Source: Streptococcus mitis (GTDB lineage Bacteria > Bacillota > Bacilli > Lactobacillales > Streptococcaceae). From it: a DNA stretch of 64,000 bases. The position numbers and the translations under genes are program-made. Positions within the stretch are counted from its first letter, which is position 1, and each line of letters begins with the position of its first letter. Of this stretch, positions 18,701 through 27,221 are shown in pieces. The notes under the pieces were generated by a model. The model searched no databases. It had not been told where the DNA came from and saw nothing but the letters and a program-made list of their open reading frames with translations. The stretch spans positions 75,675 to 139,674 of the forward strand of contig NZ_WIJP01000006.1 in the NCBI RefSeq assembly GCF_009496155.1. Direction: 5' to 3'.

Positions 18701-18771
18701 AGTGTGTTTTGTTTACTATTATCTACAAAAGCGACCTTTTGCAAATTTGTATCATGAATAGTTAAAAGCAT
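15742..18771 (-). CDS. Tail spike / tail-associated protein with collagen-like repeats
   Basis: The start is the ATG at 18771 (MLLTIHDTNLQKVAF, 1009 residues); an earlier in-frame GTG lies inside the ribosome site AAAGGTGG. The N-terminal 400 residues are a prophage tail-protein (gp18/Tal-like) domain. About 510-560 is a run of Gly-X-Y triplets (GEKGDKGDAGARGEQG), with a second short one near 610, which would trimerise as a collagen helix. Two similar HIAYADN/HFAYSDN segments flank the triplets. A coiled coil (about 850-930) and a C-terminal knob follow. It acts at the tail tip in adsorption. Confidence 0.88.
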   Translation of the reverse strand: MLLTIHDTNLQKVAFVDNSKQNTLNYYGDTWTRSLQTGSSTFEFTVFKKAIKSDTPTQKAYSYLNERAWVSFKYHGKSFLFNVMQVEENEQTIKCYCENLNLELINELANPYKATKSMTFVEYCNEFGILNYSHLSIGINEVSDKKLTLEWSGQDTKLSRLLSLANRFDAEIEFDTQLNADSTIKKFCINVYHENDDDHQGVGRIRNDIHLKYGNNITSITRKIDKTGIFNLIRPTGKRTVKNEGKEDTEEVVTIQGLNDDWKKFNKDGICEFYQIGAYLVAPISMQLYPSTFTNSTGELDQYIRKDFSYDTDNPKELRRLAYNELKKHCYPAITYEVDGFVDVEIGDTVKIHDAGFNPLLVVQARVTEQKISFSNPASNKTVFSNFKAFENQLSDGIQEAFERLFEAAKPYTIKLSTDNGVIFKNQIGQSLVAPTLYKGGKPIVTGVTWRWALDGEVTTGMTYLVRGSSVRGTSTLTVAAYIENNQVAVDEISFANVLDGQKGEKGDKGDAGARGEQGIQGERGLPGVKGDRGLPGERGSDGRTQYTHIAYADNATGGGFSFSGQGKAFIGVYQDFTETNSNNPTKYLWTRWRGQDGADGLPGKAGADGRTPYVHFAYSDNADGSGLTMTDNGQRYFGHYSDYEKPDSADKTKYKWADRWAKVEVGGRNLFLNSLFKRSLRERYSTYFLDDSQEQTQGQLTLSIDTNSKFRGANTLKIVSTYNGKATNQKVTFRTGGDTRLGTADEMKNKSVRFSFWAKSTVNNTNFQARAGYRNTMQGVSLTTDWKFYDIELTKKENSNASNELILHVFTAATVWIAFPKVEVGTVSTDFSEAPEDVQRDIDSKADQGLTQEQLNALNEKAGIIQAELEGKASADTLDNWIKAYKDVVNANETARAQAEKDLISASQRVSNIAKDLGELSDRWNFIDTYMSSSNEGLVIGKNDGSSSMMFNPNGRISMFSAGVEVMYISQGVIHIENGIFSKTIQIGRFREEQYHINPDMNVIRYVG

Positions 18772-18773
18772 GA

Positions 18774-20276
18774 TTAAATCCACCTTTCTTCAAATTCGAT
18801 AGTTACTGTTGGTTTTTTCTTGATAAAGCTAGAAAAATACATCTCAAGTTTGGACTCTCCAGGCGGTATAGATAGCCATTGTGAGCCATCAACAACCTCT
18901 CCAGCTTTAGCGATGCCATCAATGTAGACCGTATCATCTTCACTGTTGATAACAACATTTGAACCGATAGGATAACGGTTAGGAATATCTCTTGATACTT
19001 GCACAAAGTCCTTACGATACATCAACTCATCGAGATAGAGATGAGGGATGATTGGCTTTCCGTGAAAAGCACCTACTGTAACATGAATCTTAGCTGATTT
19101 TTTACTTTTTATTTCAGGAACGAAAAACTCATAATGTGATCCGTTGAAATAGACCTGAATCCTCTCATCATTTCTCGTAATTTCAAACTGCCCTCTTGTT
19201 TTCGCAAAAGGGTTTTTATTCGCGTCACTTGATGAGTCAAAATCAAAAGTTTTTAAGAAATTATAGTCATTATTGTTATTTGTTGCGAAAACATTGAAAC
19301 CACAGTATAATCCTTTATATCGCTTGTACGTTTCAACTCCATACAAAAATTGTCCTGCTGTATCTGATACAGCTACCTTGATAAAGCCACATTGATTTAT
19401 TGACTCTAGCTGATAGACCAATTTGCAAAAGATGTAATCGTTGAGTGAGCCTTTTTGACCTGTTGAGTCTGCAGGTATCTCCCATGACAGCCCTGTTGAG
19501 TAGCTGACATTATATGTTCCTCCAGATTGTTCTATCAATTTGACACGTTTCTTGCCATCTACTGTGACTAGTTCAGATGTCCCAGTTATGTTCTCCCATC
19601 TACTATTGGTTACTGAGCTATTTTTCACTGCTCTAGCAAAGCCGTCAGCGATTTTGTCGCCTCTAAAATCAAGCAAGACCTCAGACCGTTTGACTGTTTC
19701 AGTATCAGCCTCCTCACGGTTTCCCATCTCAAAAGCCGTATTATTATTGACAAGGCCAATATATCCATTTTCAGCATTATGCTTAACTCTGATAATTGGA
19801 AAGGTCTCAACCGTCCCATTGTTTACTAAGTCAAAAACCATTTTATCGCTTGTAGTTTGTGCATTTGAATCGCTATTGAAATTCTTATAAGCTGAGCTAT
19901 GGGCTACACCGTCTGGAACAATAAATTTTATAGAACCAGTTGACCTTCGACCGCTCGTTTCTTGCATTGAAATACTCTCAATCGGCATGACCAGATAGTA
20001 TTTGTCTGGCTCATCTGAAAAGGTCAACTCTTTCGGGCCATCAACATTAAAAATACCCGCAAGTTTGTGCTTGAGGGTATTTCTGTCTTTGGACCAGATG
20101 GAAAAGTCCACCTTGATATATTTTGCATCAATGGTTTGGTGCTGGATATTCACTCCGATTCTTGGTGCATGGTCAATAGAGATAGAGCGATTATTTCCGA
20201 CATCACGTTGGATGTCATGAATTTCAATAAGCTCTCGTAAATCTGTTTTATTAAAACGAATAGTCACTTCGCTCAT
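18774..20276 (-). CDS. Distal tail protein (Dit-like)
   Basis: The 500-residue protein has a Sipho_tail N-terminus (residues 1-140, with DIQRDVGNNRSISIDHAPRIG and PKELTFSDEPDKYYLVMPI) followed by a large carbohydrate-binding-like insertion. Dit hexamers join the tail tube to the tip. The gene lies between the tape measure and the spike gene, as in other siphoviruses, and its start overlaps the tape-measure 3' end by 4 bp. Confidence 0.88.
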   Translation of the reverse strand: MSEVTIRFNKTDLRELIEIHDIQRDVGNNRSISIDHAPRIGVNIQHQTIDAKYIKVDFSIWSKDRNTLKHKLAGIFNVDGPKELTFSDEPDKYYLVMPIESISMQETSGRRSTGSIKFIVPDGVAHSSAYKNFNSDSNAQTTSDKMVFDLVNNGTVETFPIIRVKHNAENGYIGLVNNNTAFEMGNREEADTETVKRSEVLLDFRGDKIADGFARAVKNSSVTNSRWENITGTSELVTVDGKKRVKLIEQSGGTYNVSYSTGLSWEIPADSTGQKGSLNDYIFCKLVYQLESINQCGFIKVAVSDTAGQFLYGVETYKRYKGLYCGFNVFATNNNNDYNFLKTFDFDSSSDANKNPFAKTRGQFEITRNDERIQVYFNGSHYEFFVPEIKSKKSAKIHVTVGAFHGKPIIPHLYLDELMYRKDFVQVSRDIPNRYPIGSNVVINSEDDTVYIDGIAKAGEVVDGSQWLSIPPGESKLEMYFSSFIKKKPTVTIEFEERWI

Positions 20277-23200
20277 TCAATCACCCCTTTCATTCTTAGT
20301 AACATTTTCTCACGCTCTTTCTGAGTTTTAGTGATAATATCCGTAACTTTTGTGTTATCCAGATAAGCGTTTGTGTCCTTGTTAAGGATAGCAGTAAGCA
20401 ATTTTTCTAAACTTGACCTCAGGATCCTCATCTCAGACACGACTTTATCTGTATCTTGCCCACTTTGGACACTAGTGGTCTGAATAGTGATATTACGTTG
20501 AGCTTGTTCGATTTCTTTAAGAAATTTAGCATCGCTCGGGATTCCGATACCAGAAGCATATTTAGGAACACCCATCTCACGCATCAATCTTCTTGTCTTA
20601 TCCGCTCGCAAGACCTTTGAACCTTTTGGAAGAGGGAGCAAGACATCACGACCTTGTGGGATGAAACTCCTACCATTTGGCAGTGTAACCATTTCCTTAT
20701 AGTTGCTGTTCCTTTGGTCGTTGACGATAGCAAGACCACCAGGGTGATAGTTGGTACCGTGAGCATGCTTACTCACAGAGATATTCGTAAAGAAATTACC
20801 AGTTACACTATCAATCCAACTCCTAATACCTGATAGAACTCCAGAGGCATTATCTCGAGCGTTAATAGTAACAGTTTTGTCCTGAATACCGTTCACTCCC
20901 GTTTTCACCTCATTAACAGTACCATAAGTGCTATTCTTAGCAAGAATATCCACTGGATTATATTGCTTAATAGCATTGATAGCACTGCTTGTCTCATTTC
21001 GTACACCAGCAGTCTGATCAGTCGCAAACAAATTGATAGGAGCTTCTTGTTTCGGAGAGTTTACACTTGCTTGAGCACTTCCAACAGCAGCACTCGTATT
21101 ATCTACTGCATTTAAAGATTTAGTCTCGACAGCCGCAAAATTCCAAGCTGTAATCTTGTCAATAGATAACCGACCATTGTTCAGAACATTAGTAGGGTCT
21201 ACCTTCAAATCTTTTGTAAACGGTGTGGTTGCATTCCAGGTTGTCAGAGTATCAGTAGAACGAGCAACTGCCTTTCTTAGACTTTCATCAGTAGCGAGTA
21301 ATTCCTTCTGTTTTGGTTTCAGAGCTTCATAGTTAGACAGAGCCTTTGAGGCTTCCTCCGCCTTGTTCATGATGTCTGTATTCTTCATGAGAAGTTCTTT
21401 GACTTCCGCTGGCATACTGTTCCATGTTTTAAGATGGGTTTCGCTATCAAAGATAGCTTGTAGACCAGTTTGATTCTTGACAATAACTTGTTTCTCTTCG
21501 AGAGTCATGTCTTTCCATTTGCCGGATTCGACAAGAGCCTCAGCAATTGTAGCACGAGCATTTGAATTGATATTCGCATTTTTAACAATAAATTGCAATT
21601 GTTCCCAACCTTCAGCTGACTGGGTGGCCTCGCCAATTACTTCTTTTACATTAGATTTGACTTCAAAATTACCATTTTCATTGATATTTGCAACCAACAA
21701 AGACCATGCATCATTTGCTTCTCTTGTTTCCTTGGTCATATTACTAGTATACTTAGCAAGGATGCTATGGGAATCACCCATTTTTTGAGAAGCTTCTGCT
21801 GCCTTTTGACCGATTACTTCATAAGACAAACCATATTCTTCCAGAACCTTTTTAGCTTCTTCCCAGTAGTTCCAGCTTTGACCAGTTCGAGCTTTTACCT
21901 TAGCATCAAGATTTTGCATGACCTGGTAATACTTACTTCCTAAGGCTTCCATGGTTTGCTGGTGATTTGTTTCAAGTTCTTGAATTTTTTTATTGTAAGT
22001 TTCTTGATCGATACGTTTAGCGTCTAAGAGTTGTTTCAAGCCATCTTTTGATGTTTTGTATAATTGATTTTCTTCATCAAGAGCTTTCTTCAAAACATCT
22101 TTAGTGTGTTTTAGCTGGGTCTCGTTTAAAGTGCTAATCTCTCCATTCAGAGCCTGAAGCGCAGCCTTCTGTTGTTCGCCAGATAATTCCATCATTTCGA
22201 TTCTAGCTTTAATCATCTCTCTCTGATTATTTAAGACGATTTCTTTTTCTTCTTGAGAGAACTTGCTAGCATCTCCATTATGGCGTTTGTAAATCTCACT
22301 AACTTGATTAGCCATAGCATCTGTATTAGCCACTACTTGTACGTTTCGTGACTTCATTTTAGCGATTTCTTCATCGCTAAATCCCAACTTCTTAGCCAAT
22401 TCTTCCATACGTTGATTAGCTTTTTCAGCACCTGCCGCTACTTCTTCATGAAGTTTTCGAAAAGCACTAGAAACTTTTTCAGCATCGCCAGCGTGGGTTC
22501 CAAAGTTGGCTACTGCTGTGCTGGTATCATCTACCTTACTTTGGAAATCTCTTAACTCTTTCCTTGCAGTATCACTCAACTGTGAACCAAATTCCTCCGC
22601 CTTAATGCGCGCCTCGTCTTTCTTATGTCCTAGATAGACCAATCCTCCAGCTAGTAAAGCAGTACCACCCACAAGCAAACCAATCGGATTTGTCAAAGCC
22701 CCAATAGCTCCAGACAAGAGACCAGAACTAGATGCAGCAGCACCAGCTCCTTCCGCTAAAACAGTGGCTTCACTTCCTACTTTAGCAAGACCGAGACCAC
22801 CTTGTAAAAGTCCTTTTAATTTACCAGCGTGTTTTATCAAGATACTAAGAGCTGTCGCACCATTGCCTAGGAAGTTCAATAAAGGATATCCTAGAGCCAA
22901 AAAACCACCAATACCACCCGCCAAGCTCTGAACGGCTGGAGGAGCCTTACTTAACCAGTCGATAAATTGATTCACCTTATCAATCGTAGGAGTCAGTAAG
23001 GGTAATAATTTCTGACCAATGTTAATCTGTAGAACTTCCAAACTAGATTTAAAACGCTCCACCCCATTTTTAGAAGACTTAGATAATTCATTTGCTAAAT
23101 CCTTTGTATAAGTTGTCGCGCCCTTGGTTTCATTAGCGAGATTACGCAAAGCATCTCCACCTTGGTCAACCAAGATATTCATCGCTGTCTGAGCTTCTGT

Positions 23201-24406
23201 ACCAAATGCTGTAGCAATCAAGGCTGATTTCTGAGCATCTGTCATCCCTTCCGTATTCTTTTTGATACGATCCAAAATATCAGGTAGCTTAATCGCCCCA
23301 CTACGAAATTCTTCTGCAGAAAAACCAAGCTTCTCCATTGCATTTGCATTTTGCTCTGATGGTTTCAGTAGCCTTGTTAAAGCTCCACGCAGAGCCGTAC
23401 CAGCCTTTTCACCAGCAATACCATTGTTGGACAAAAGACCAACAGCAGCGGCAGTCTCTTCCAAGTTCATACCAACGTTTTTAGCAACGGGACCAACATA
23501 CTCCATTGCAGCCCCCATATCAGCAAAACCAGCAGCCGTTTTATTGGCGACAAAGGTTAAGCTATTGGTTACTCGCTCTGTATCCTGAGTAGATAGCCCA
23601 AATTGTTGCAAAATATTCGTAGTGGCGTTCATAACCGTATTGAAGTCCTCACCAGACGCCTTTGCAGCATCCAGGATAGCAGGCATGGCTTCGATTGTTT
23701 GATTGGCATCAAAACCTTTCTTGATAATTTCTTGCATCCCTTCATTGATAGATGCAGTAGAAATCCCATACTGCTTCGCCCAATTTTTTGAACTTTCTCC
23801 CAGCTTTTGTGTGGTACTGTTCAGTTCATCCGCTGTTGGAATGGTATCAGCTAACAGAGATTTAGTTGTATTCATCTGACTTTCAAAGTCAATAGCTTTC
23901 TTAGTAGAAAGCGTAAAACCAGCTAATAAAGCAGCAGACACAGGCTTCATTGCATCGCCCATAGCCCGCAATTTTTCTCCACCTTTAGCAAATCTCTCAC
24001 TCAAGGCATCCATCTTACCAGACCAACTATTTTCACGCCCTACATCTTGCAAAGCTTTTTCAACACCACGTAGCTGACCTTCCATTGCTGCTAACTTGGC
24101 ATTCTCACGCTGAATATCAGCAGCAGCCTTGTCAAACTTAGCTGTTCCAGGATCAAGTTTATCAAAACTTTTCTTCATCTCATCCAAAACTTTACGTTGT
24201 GAATCAATGGCTTGTCCCAAAGTCTTGTATTTCGCTTGAAGTAAGCTAGCGTTTTTTTCATTCCCCTTTAAAGTACTATCCAAAGAACGGACATTATTTT
24301 GAAAGTACTTTACAGCGTTTTTTGCACCAGTTAGAGTAGGATTGAAATTCGACACGTCCAGCCCTAGCTCGATATACATTGCTCCTAACGGCGTACCGCT
24401 TGCCAT
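20273..24406 (-). CDS. Tail tape-measure protein
   Basis: The 1377-residue protein sets tail length. An N-terminal coiled coil (about 30-130) is followed by a PhageMin_Tail domain (about 150-450, TALRGALTRLLKPSEQNANAMEKLG) and Gly/Ala-rich membrane-active segments (about 500-600). Long helical repeats come next, then a C-terminal section with ending repeats VDPTN/DNTSAAVGSAQ. It is one of the longest genes in the window and is intact. Related streptococcal proteins (PblA of phage SM1) have been linked to platelet binding; whether this one does so is unknown. Confidence 0.93.
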   Translation of the reverse strand: MASGTPLGAMYIELGLDVSNFNPTLTGAKNAVKYFQNNVRSLDSTLKGNEKNASLLQAKYKTLGQAIDSQRKVLDEMKKSFDKLDPGTAKFDKAAADIQRENAKLAAMEGQLRGVEKALQDVGRENSWSGKMDALSERFAKGGEKLRAMGDAMKPVSAALLAGFTLSTKKAIDFESQMNTTKSLLADTIPTADELNSTTQKLGESSKNWAKQYGISTASINEGMQEIIKKGFDANQTIEAMPAILDAAKASGEDFNTVMNATTNILQQFGLSTQDTERVTNSLTFVANKTAAGFADMGAAMEYVGPVAKNVGMNLEETAAAVGLLSNNGIAGEKAGTALRGALTRLLKPSEQNANAMEKLGFSAEEFRSGAIKLPDILDRIKKNTEGMTDAQKSALIATAFGTEAQTAMNILVDQGGDALRNLANETKGATTYTKDLANELSKSSKNGVERFKSSLEVLQINIGQKLLPLLTPTIDKVNQFIDWLSKAPPAVQSLAGGIGGFLALGYPLLNFLGNGATALSILIKHAGKLKGLLQGGLGLAKVGSEATVLAEGAGAAASSSGLLSGAIGALTNPIGLLVGGTALLAGGLVYLGHKKDEARIKAEEFGSQLSDTARKELRDFQSKVDDTSTAVANFGTHAGDAEKVSSAFRKLHEEVAAGAEKANQRMEELAKKLGFSDEEIAKMKSRNVQVVANTDAMANQVSEIYKRHNGDASKFSQEEKEIVLNNQREMIKARIEMMELSGEQQKAALQALNGEISTLNETQLKHTKDVLKKALDEENQLYKTSKDGLKQLLDAKRIDQETYNKKIQELETNHQQTMEALGSKYYQVMQNLDAKVKARTGQSWNYWEEAKKVLEEYGLSYEVIGQKAAEASQKMGDSHSILAKYTSNMTKETREANDAWSLLVANINENGNFEVKSNVKEVIGEATQSAEGWEQLQFIVKNANINSNARATIAEALVESGKWKDMTLEEKQVIVKNQTGLQAIFDSETHLKTWNSMPAEVKELLMKNTDIMNKAEEASKALSNYEALKPKQKELLATDESLRKAVARSTDTLTTWNATTPFTKDLKVDPTNVLNNGRLSIDKITAWNFAAVETKSLNAVDNTSAAVGSAQASVNSPKQEAPINLFATDQTAGVRNETSSAINAIKQYNPVDILAKNSTYGTVNEVKTGVNGIQDKTVTINARDNASGVLSGIRSWIDSVTGNFFTNISVSKHAHGTNYHPGGLAIVNDQRNSNYKEMVTLPNGRSFIPQGRDVLLPLPKGSKVLRADKTRRLMREMGVPKYASGIGIPSDAKFLKEIEQAQRNITIQTTSVQSGQDTDKVVSEMRILRSSLEKLLTAILNKDTNAYLDNTKVTDIITKTQKEREKMLLRMKGVIE

Positions 24407-24435
24407 TTTGTTCTCCTTCCTAACTCCTCAGAGCA

Positions 24436-24460
24436 AAGAAAAAAGCCCTTACGGACTTTT
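24436..24460 (-). terminator. Partial terminator before the tape-measure gene
   Basis: On the leftward strand AAGTCC and GGGCTT pair (one G-U) around GTAA and are followed by six T. It lies after the small membrane gene and may reduce read-through into the tape measure. Confidence 0.5.
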
Positions 24461-24462
24461 CA

Positions 24463-24693
24463 TCATTCTTTATAAAAATCATCCATTGCCAGGCTCATAA
24501 AAGCCCAGATAAACAAACCAAGAAATAGATAAGCATAGAGCGGCAGGGAACCAATGATAAAGGGTGATAATAAAATCATACCCACGGTATCTCCAAAATT
24601 TGTACAAATACAATACAAGCCAAAAGCAAGATAAAGGACAAAAATGGTAAACCAAAACCAATATCTTCTACACGCCTTTTCTTTTCGAGACAT
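24463..24693 (-). CDS. Small two-span membrane protein in the tail operon (76 aa)
   Basis: The start is the ATG at 24693 (MSRKEKACRRYWF), 8 nt after GGGAGG; the in-frame GTG nine bases earlier overlaps that site. Hydrophobic segments at about 13-32 and 38-68 make two or three spans. A membrane protein between the tail chaperone and tape-measure genes is unusual, so it may be an inserted accessory gene. The function is unknown. Confidence 0.7.
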   Translation of the reverse strand: MSRKEKACRRYWFWFTIFVLYLAFGLYCICTNFGDTVGMILLSPFIIGSLPLYAYLFLGLFIWAFMSLAMDDFYKE

Positions 24694-24756
24694 TTCTTCC
24701 ACCTCCCTTATATAGCTCTATTATATGCCTACCTTTCCTATTTGTAAAGCAATGAC

Positions 24757-25235
24757 TTATAGACTTTCCAAAAAATCTGCCAAGGCAAGCACTTCTTCTT
24801 GTTCACTCGTTTCCATTGTTCCCAAGACCCCCATCAAGTCCTCCCAGCTAGTATCCATCACATCACGAATACTCATACCATAAGGACCCTCTGTAACTTG
24901 CTTGACAAATCCATAAAAACGTTGAATAGCTTGCCCAGGTGCTAGCTCTTTCCCTTTGGGGCTACATCACCTACCAGATGAGCATAAATGTCTGTAAAAA
25001 TAGAAATCGCTTTTGCAAAATCTGTGTATTCTAGTAATTGTTCTACTGTCACATCATCAAATAAACTAGCAATAAATCCCAGTTGCTTATCAAGCTTCTC
25101 TACCTCAGATAAATCACTTGTCAAAGAGTCGTTCATGACCAAATAATCACGATAATCACGAGTTGTGATTTCCTTGCTCGTTTTTAGGACATCTTCTCCC
25201 TTGTCATTTTTGATTGTAAATTGAACCTTAGCCAT
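24757..25235 (-). CDS. Tail assembly chaperone G-T fusion made by -1 frameshift
   Basis: The second frame runs from the slippery site at 24948-24960 to the TAA at 24757-24759 and adds 63 residues (ELAPGQAIQRFYGFVKQ...ADFLESL) to the G protein. Frame 0 reads GCC CCA AAG GGA AAG, so both CCCAAAG and GGGAAAG are in-frame -1 slippery heptamers. GGGAAAG is the heptamer known from phage lambda gpG-gpGT. The fusion protein chaperones the tape measure during tail assembly. The extension has no start codon or ribosome site of its own. Confidence 0.8.
24942..25235 (-). CDS. Tail assembly chaperone G
   Basis: The 97-residue acidic protein (MAKVQFTIKNDKGEDV... LVGDVAPKGKS) lies between the major tail protein and tape-measure genes, the position of lambda gpG. 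It is the zero-frame product that ends at TAG just after the slippery site. It binds the tape measure and is absent from the mature virion by analogy with lambda. Confidence 0.85.
   Translation of the reverse strand: MAKVQFTIKNDKGEDVLKTSKEITTRDYRDYLVMNDSLTSDLSEVEKLDKQLGFIASLFDDVTVEQLLEYTDFAKAISIFTDIYAHLVGDVAPKGKS
24948..24960 (-). promoter_or_regulatory. Tandem -1 slippery site (CCCAAAG overlapping GGGAAAG)
   Basis: The two heptamers share one G and are both in register with the G reading frame. Either gives the same downstream frame. Confidence 0.75.
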
Positions 25236-25260
25236 ATACTTTCCTTTCTAGAAAAAAGAT

Positions 25261-25283
25261 AAAAAGAGAGCTTGCGCCCTCTT
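25261..25283 (-). terminator. Terminator after the major tail protein gene
   Basis: On the leftward strand GAGGGC and GCTCTC pair (one G-U) around GCAA and are followed by five T. It probably raises the ratio of major tail protein to downstream products. Confidence 0.6.
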
Positions 25284-25284
25284 C

Positions 25285-25881
25285 TTACCCTGCAGCAACC
25301 ATTTTAAGTTGACCTTTCAATTTTTTCAACTTTTCAGCATCTGAACCATAGACAATAGCTCCATAACGACCATTAGTTGCAGCGTCTGAACTAGCTGTCG
25401 CAGCGAAATTCACATTAGTAGTAGCTAACTCATTCGCCTTATCCTTGATTGTTTCAAAATCAATAGCATCCATAGAAAGCTGTCCTTTGTAAAAACCATA
25501 GTAAACTGGCTCTCCATTAGCGGTGTTACTTTCAATGAGAATGGAAACATTCTTGGCAACTGTGTCTGCACCGAAGTAATAGATACCATCATCATCGCCA
25601 TACCCCAAAGCATTCGTATATAAAGCCAATGGGACATCAAGCAACCCCATCTCTACTTTAACATCACCTACCCCTCGATTGGATACGTGATAAGCCACAT
25701 TACTACCATAAGTCTTTACAGGATCGCTAGATAATCCAGTTACTTTAGCGGTCTGTGTAGCCCCTTCATTATCTTTACCTTCTAGTGTGAAAAGATTCTC
25801 TCCAACTGTTGGAGTCTTTCCATCATGCACACAAATGGTAACTGATTTAAGTCCAATAAGTGCAGTTCCTTTTACTGTCAT
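25285..25881 (-). CDS. Major tail protein
   Basis: The 198-residue beta-rich protein (TVKGTALIGLKSVTICVHDG, DGIYYFGADTVAKNV, ending LKMVAAG) lies between the tail terminator-type gene and the chaperone genes, the place of the tube-forming protein in HK97-like siphoviruses. It has an Ala/Gly-rich C-terminus and is followed by its own terminator, consistent with high expression. Confidence 0.85.
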   Translation of the reverse strand: MTVKGTALIGLKSVTICVHDGKTPTVGENLFTLEGKDNEGATQTAKVTGLSSDPVKTYGSNVAYHVSNRGVGDVKVEMGLLDVPLALYTNALGYGDDDGIYYFGADTVAKNVSILIESNTANGEPVYYGFYKGQLSMDAIDFETIKDKANELATTNVNFAATASSDAATNGRYGAIVYGSDAEKLKKLKGQLKMVAAG

Positions 25882-25897
25882 TTCTTTTTCCTTCTTT

Positions 25898-26278
25898 CTA
25901 GTATTTCTTATATAGAGCGCTCATACCACGATAAGTCCGAGCGTCTACATAGCGTTTGATATCAGGAATCCATTGTTCCAGACCACCTTCAGTCTGATAA
26001 AATCCCTGATCTTCCATTATTTTTTCAATTCTTCCTTGGAGTTCTTTACACTCCACTCGATTAGTAGACTCTACATTGATTTGATAGAGAAAAGTCTTTG
26101 CCAGGCTAGTATTACTACCGTGAACGCTCTGCATTGGAGGTCCTACAGGGATAATGACAATACTCGTCTCGTCATCTCCCAAGGTCTCAGGACGTTCAAA
26201 TGACTTGATACTAATACCAGATAAAGACTCATCCTCCTCCAAAGCGTTAGAGAGTTCAGTTAATTTGTCTTTAATCAT
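25898..26278 (-). CDS. Tail terminator/completion-type protein
   Basis: The 126-residue protein (MIKDKLTELSNALEEDESLSGISIKSFERPETLGDDETSIVI...) lies between the HK97 gp10-like gene and the major tail protein, where gpU-like tail terminators are found. The assignment rests mostly on position and on the alternating alpha/beta pattern. It touches the upstream stop codon at 26278. Confidence 0.7.
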   Translation of the reverse strand: MIKDKLTELSNALEEDESLSGISIKSFERPETLGDDETSIVIIPVGPPMQSVHGSNTSLAKTFLYQINVESTNRVECKELQGRIEKIMEDQGFYQTEGGLEQWIPDIKRYVDARTYRGMSALYKKY

Positions 26279-26676
26279 TACAAAAACTCCTGTTTTAACT
26301 TCATGCCAACTTTAGATTTAAAAACTGGTTTGCTACCCTCAAAAAAGCGGCGCATAATACCGAAACCACGAGGATGCCCATTCTTTGCGTATCCAAATTC
26401 GTTCAAGTGAATTAGGGTCCAACGAGGACTTTTAAATCCTAATTTAACCATTGGAACACCGCTGGATGTACCAGTCACATTCCCATGGACGACAGCTCCG
26501 ACCGTCTTACCAGTGTCAGCGTACACTGCCATAGCTCGTTTGAAAGTCGGCTCAAACTCCTCAACTGTACCCTTCAATACTTTGTTGACTTTTCTACGAA
26601 CTACTGGCTCTCCTAGTCGAGCCTCAATCTTCCTCAAAACATCATCAAATCCTTTTAGATTTGCTCCACTAGACAT
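26278..26676 (-). CDS. HK97 gp10-like head-tail joining protein
   Basis: The start is the ATG at 26676, 8 nt after GGAGG (132 residues). The protein has a helical N-terminus (KGFDDVLRKIEARLGEPVVRRKVNKVLKG) and the C-terminal HLNEFGYAKNGHPRGFGIMRRFFEG motif typical of the gp10 family of head-tail completion proteins. It overlaps the adaptor gene by 8 bp. Confidence 0.85.
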   Translation of the reverse strand: MSSGANLKGFDDVLRKIEARLGEPVVRRKVNKVLKGTVEEFEPTFKRAMAVYADTGKTVGAVVHGNVTGTSSGVPMVKLGFKSPRWTLIHLNEFGYAKNGHPRGFGIMRRFFEGSKPVFKSKVGMKLKQEFL

Positions 26677-27061
26677 CACGACTACCTCCGATAATAACTA
26701 TCAAAAAATCCCGATTATCATAATCAGGACGCACATCGATAACCTGCCATTTCTTACCAACTAAACGGATATCTCCTACTTCGACAAAATGCCGACTTTC
26801 AGGCTGATAGTCTGTCAGAGGGTCACGAATCTTCAAAGTCATCTTAGCTTTCATAGCTTTTCCTGTAGCAATCTCAATATCTTTGAAACTAGGTGAGTAA
26901 ACTTGACCCATCGTATAAAAAGCCTTCTTGTAACTCACATCACGGCCATCAACCCCCTCTTTAACTTTAGAAGTATAGAAAGTCAGAGGAGTTCTCAGGT
27001 CTCCATTTTGAGACTCAGGCTTTTTATAACGATAACTGGGGCGATTAGTATGATGGGCCAT
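26669..27061 (-). CDS. Head-tail adaptor (SPP1 gp16/head-closure type)
   Basis: The 130-residue protein contains RTPLTFYTSKVKEGVDGRDV, then YSPSFKDIEIATGKAMKAKMTLKIRDP and IRLVGKKWQVIDVRPDYDNRDFL. This strand pattern is that of phage head-closure/adaptor proteins. It follows the gp6-like connector and a 58-aa gene that overlaps its 5' end by 17 bp. Confidence 0.85.
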   Translation of the reverse strand: MAHHTNRPSYRYKKPESQNGDLRTPLTFYTSKVKEGVDGRDVSYKKAFYTMGQVYSPSFKDIEIATGKAMKAKMTLKIRDPLTDYQPESRHFVEVGDIRLVGKKWQVIDVRPDYDNRDFLIVIIGGSRDV

Positions 27062-27221
27062 CAGGAATTATTACTTCTGTGTGTTTTTCTGACCATTCAA
27101 CAAAGTTAGGCAATGCTTCATTGATTTCATCAAAACGTTCTTTTGTCGCTTCAAATTCTGAACCAACTGAGCGATATTGACCTTCTTTGAGGTCATAAAA
27201 TTCTTTCAAAACCTTAATCAT
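27045..27221 (-). CDS. Small head-connector region protein (58 aa)
   Basis: The frame MIKVLKEFYDLKEGQYRSVGSEFEAT...VIIPDGPSY is 58 residues, with GGAGG 5 nt before its ATG. Its start overlaps the gp6-like gene by 8 bp and its end overlaps the adaptor gene by 17 bp, which completes a tightly coupled operon. Many HK97-type phages have such a short Rho-termination/adaptor-like protein here. The function is not known. Confidence 0.8.
   Translation of the reverse strand: MIKVLKEFYDLKEGQYRSVGSEFEATKERFDEINEALPNFVEWSEKHTEVIIPDGPSY

Noticed and set aside
18772..18783. GTG start for the tail spike
   Set aside because: The GTG is part of the ribosome site AAAGGTGG; the ATG at 18771 has the right spacing.
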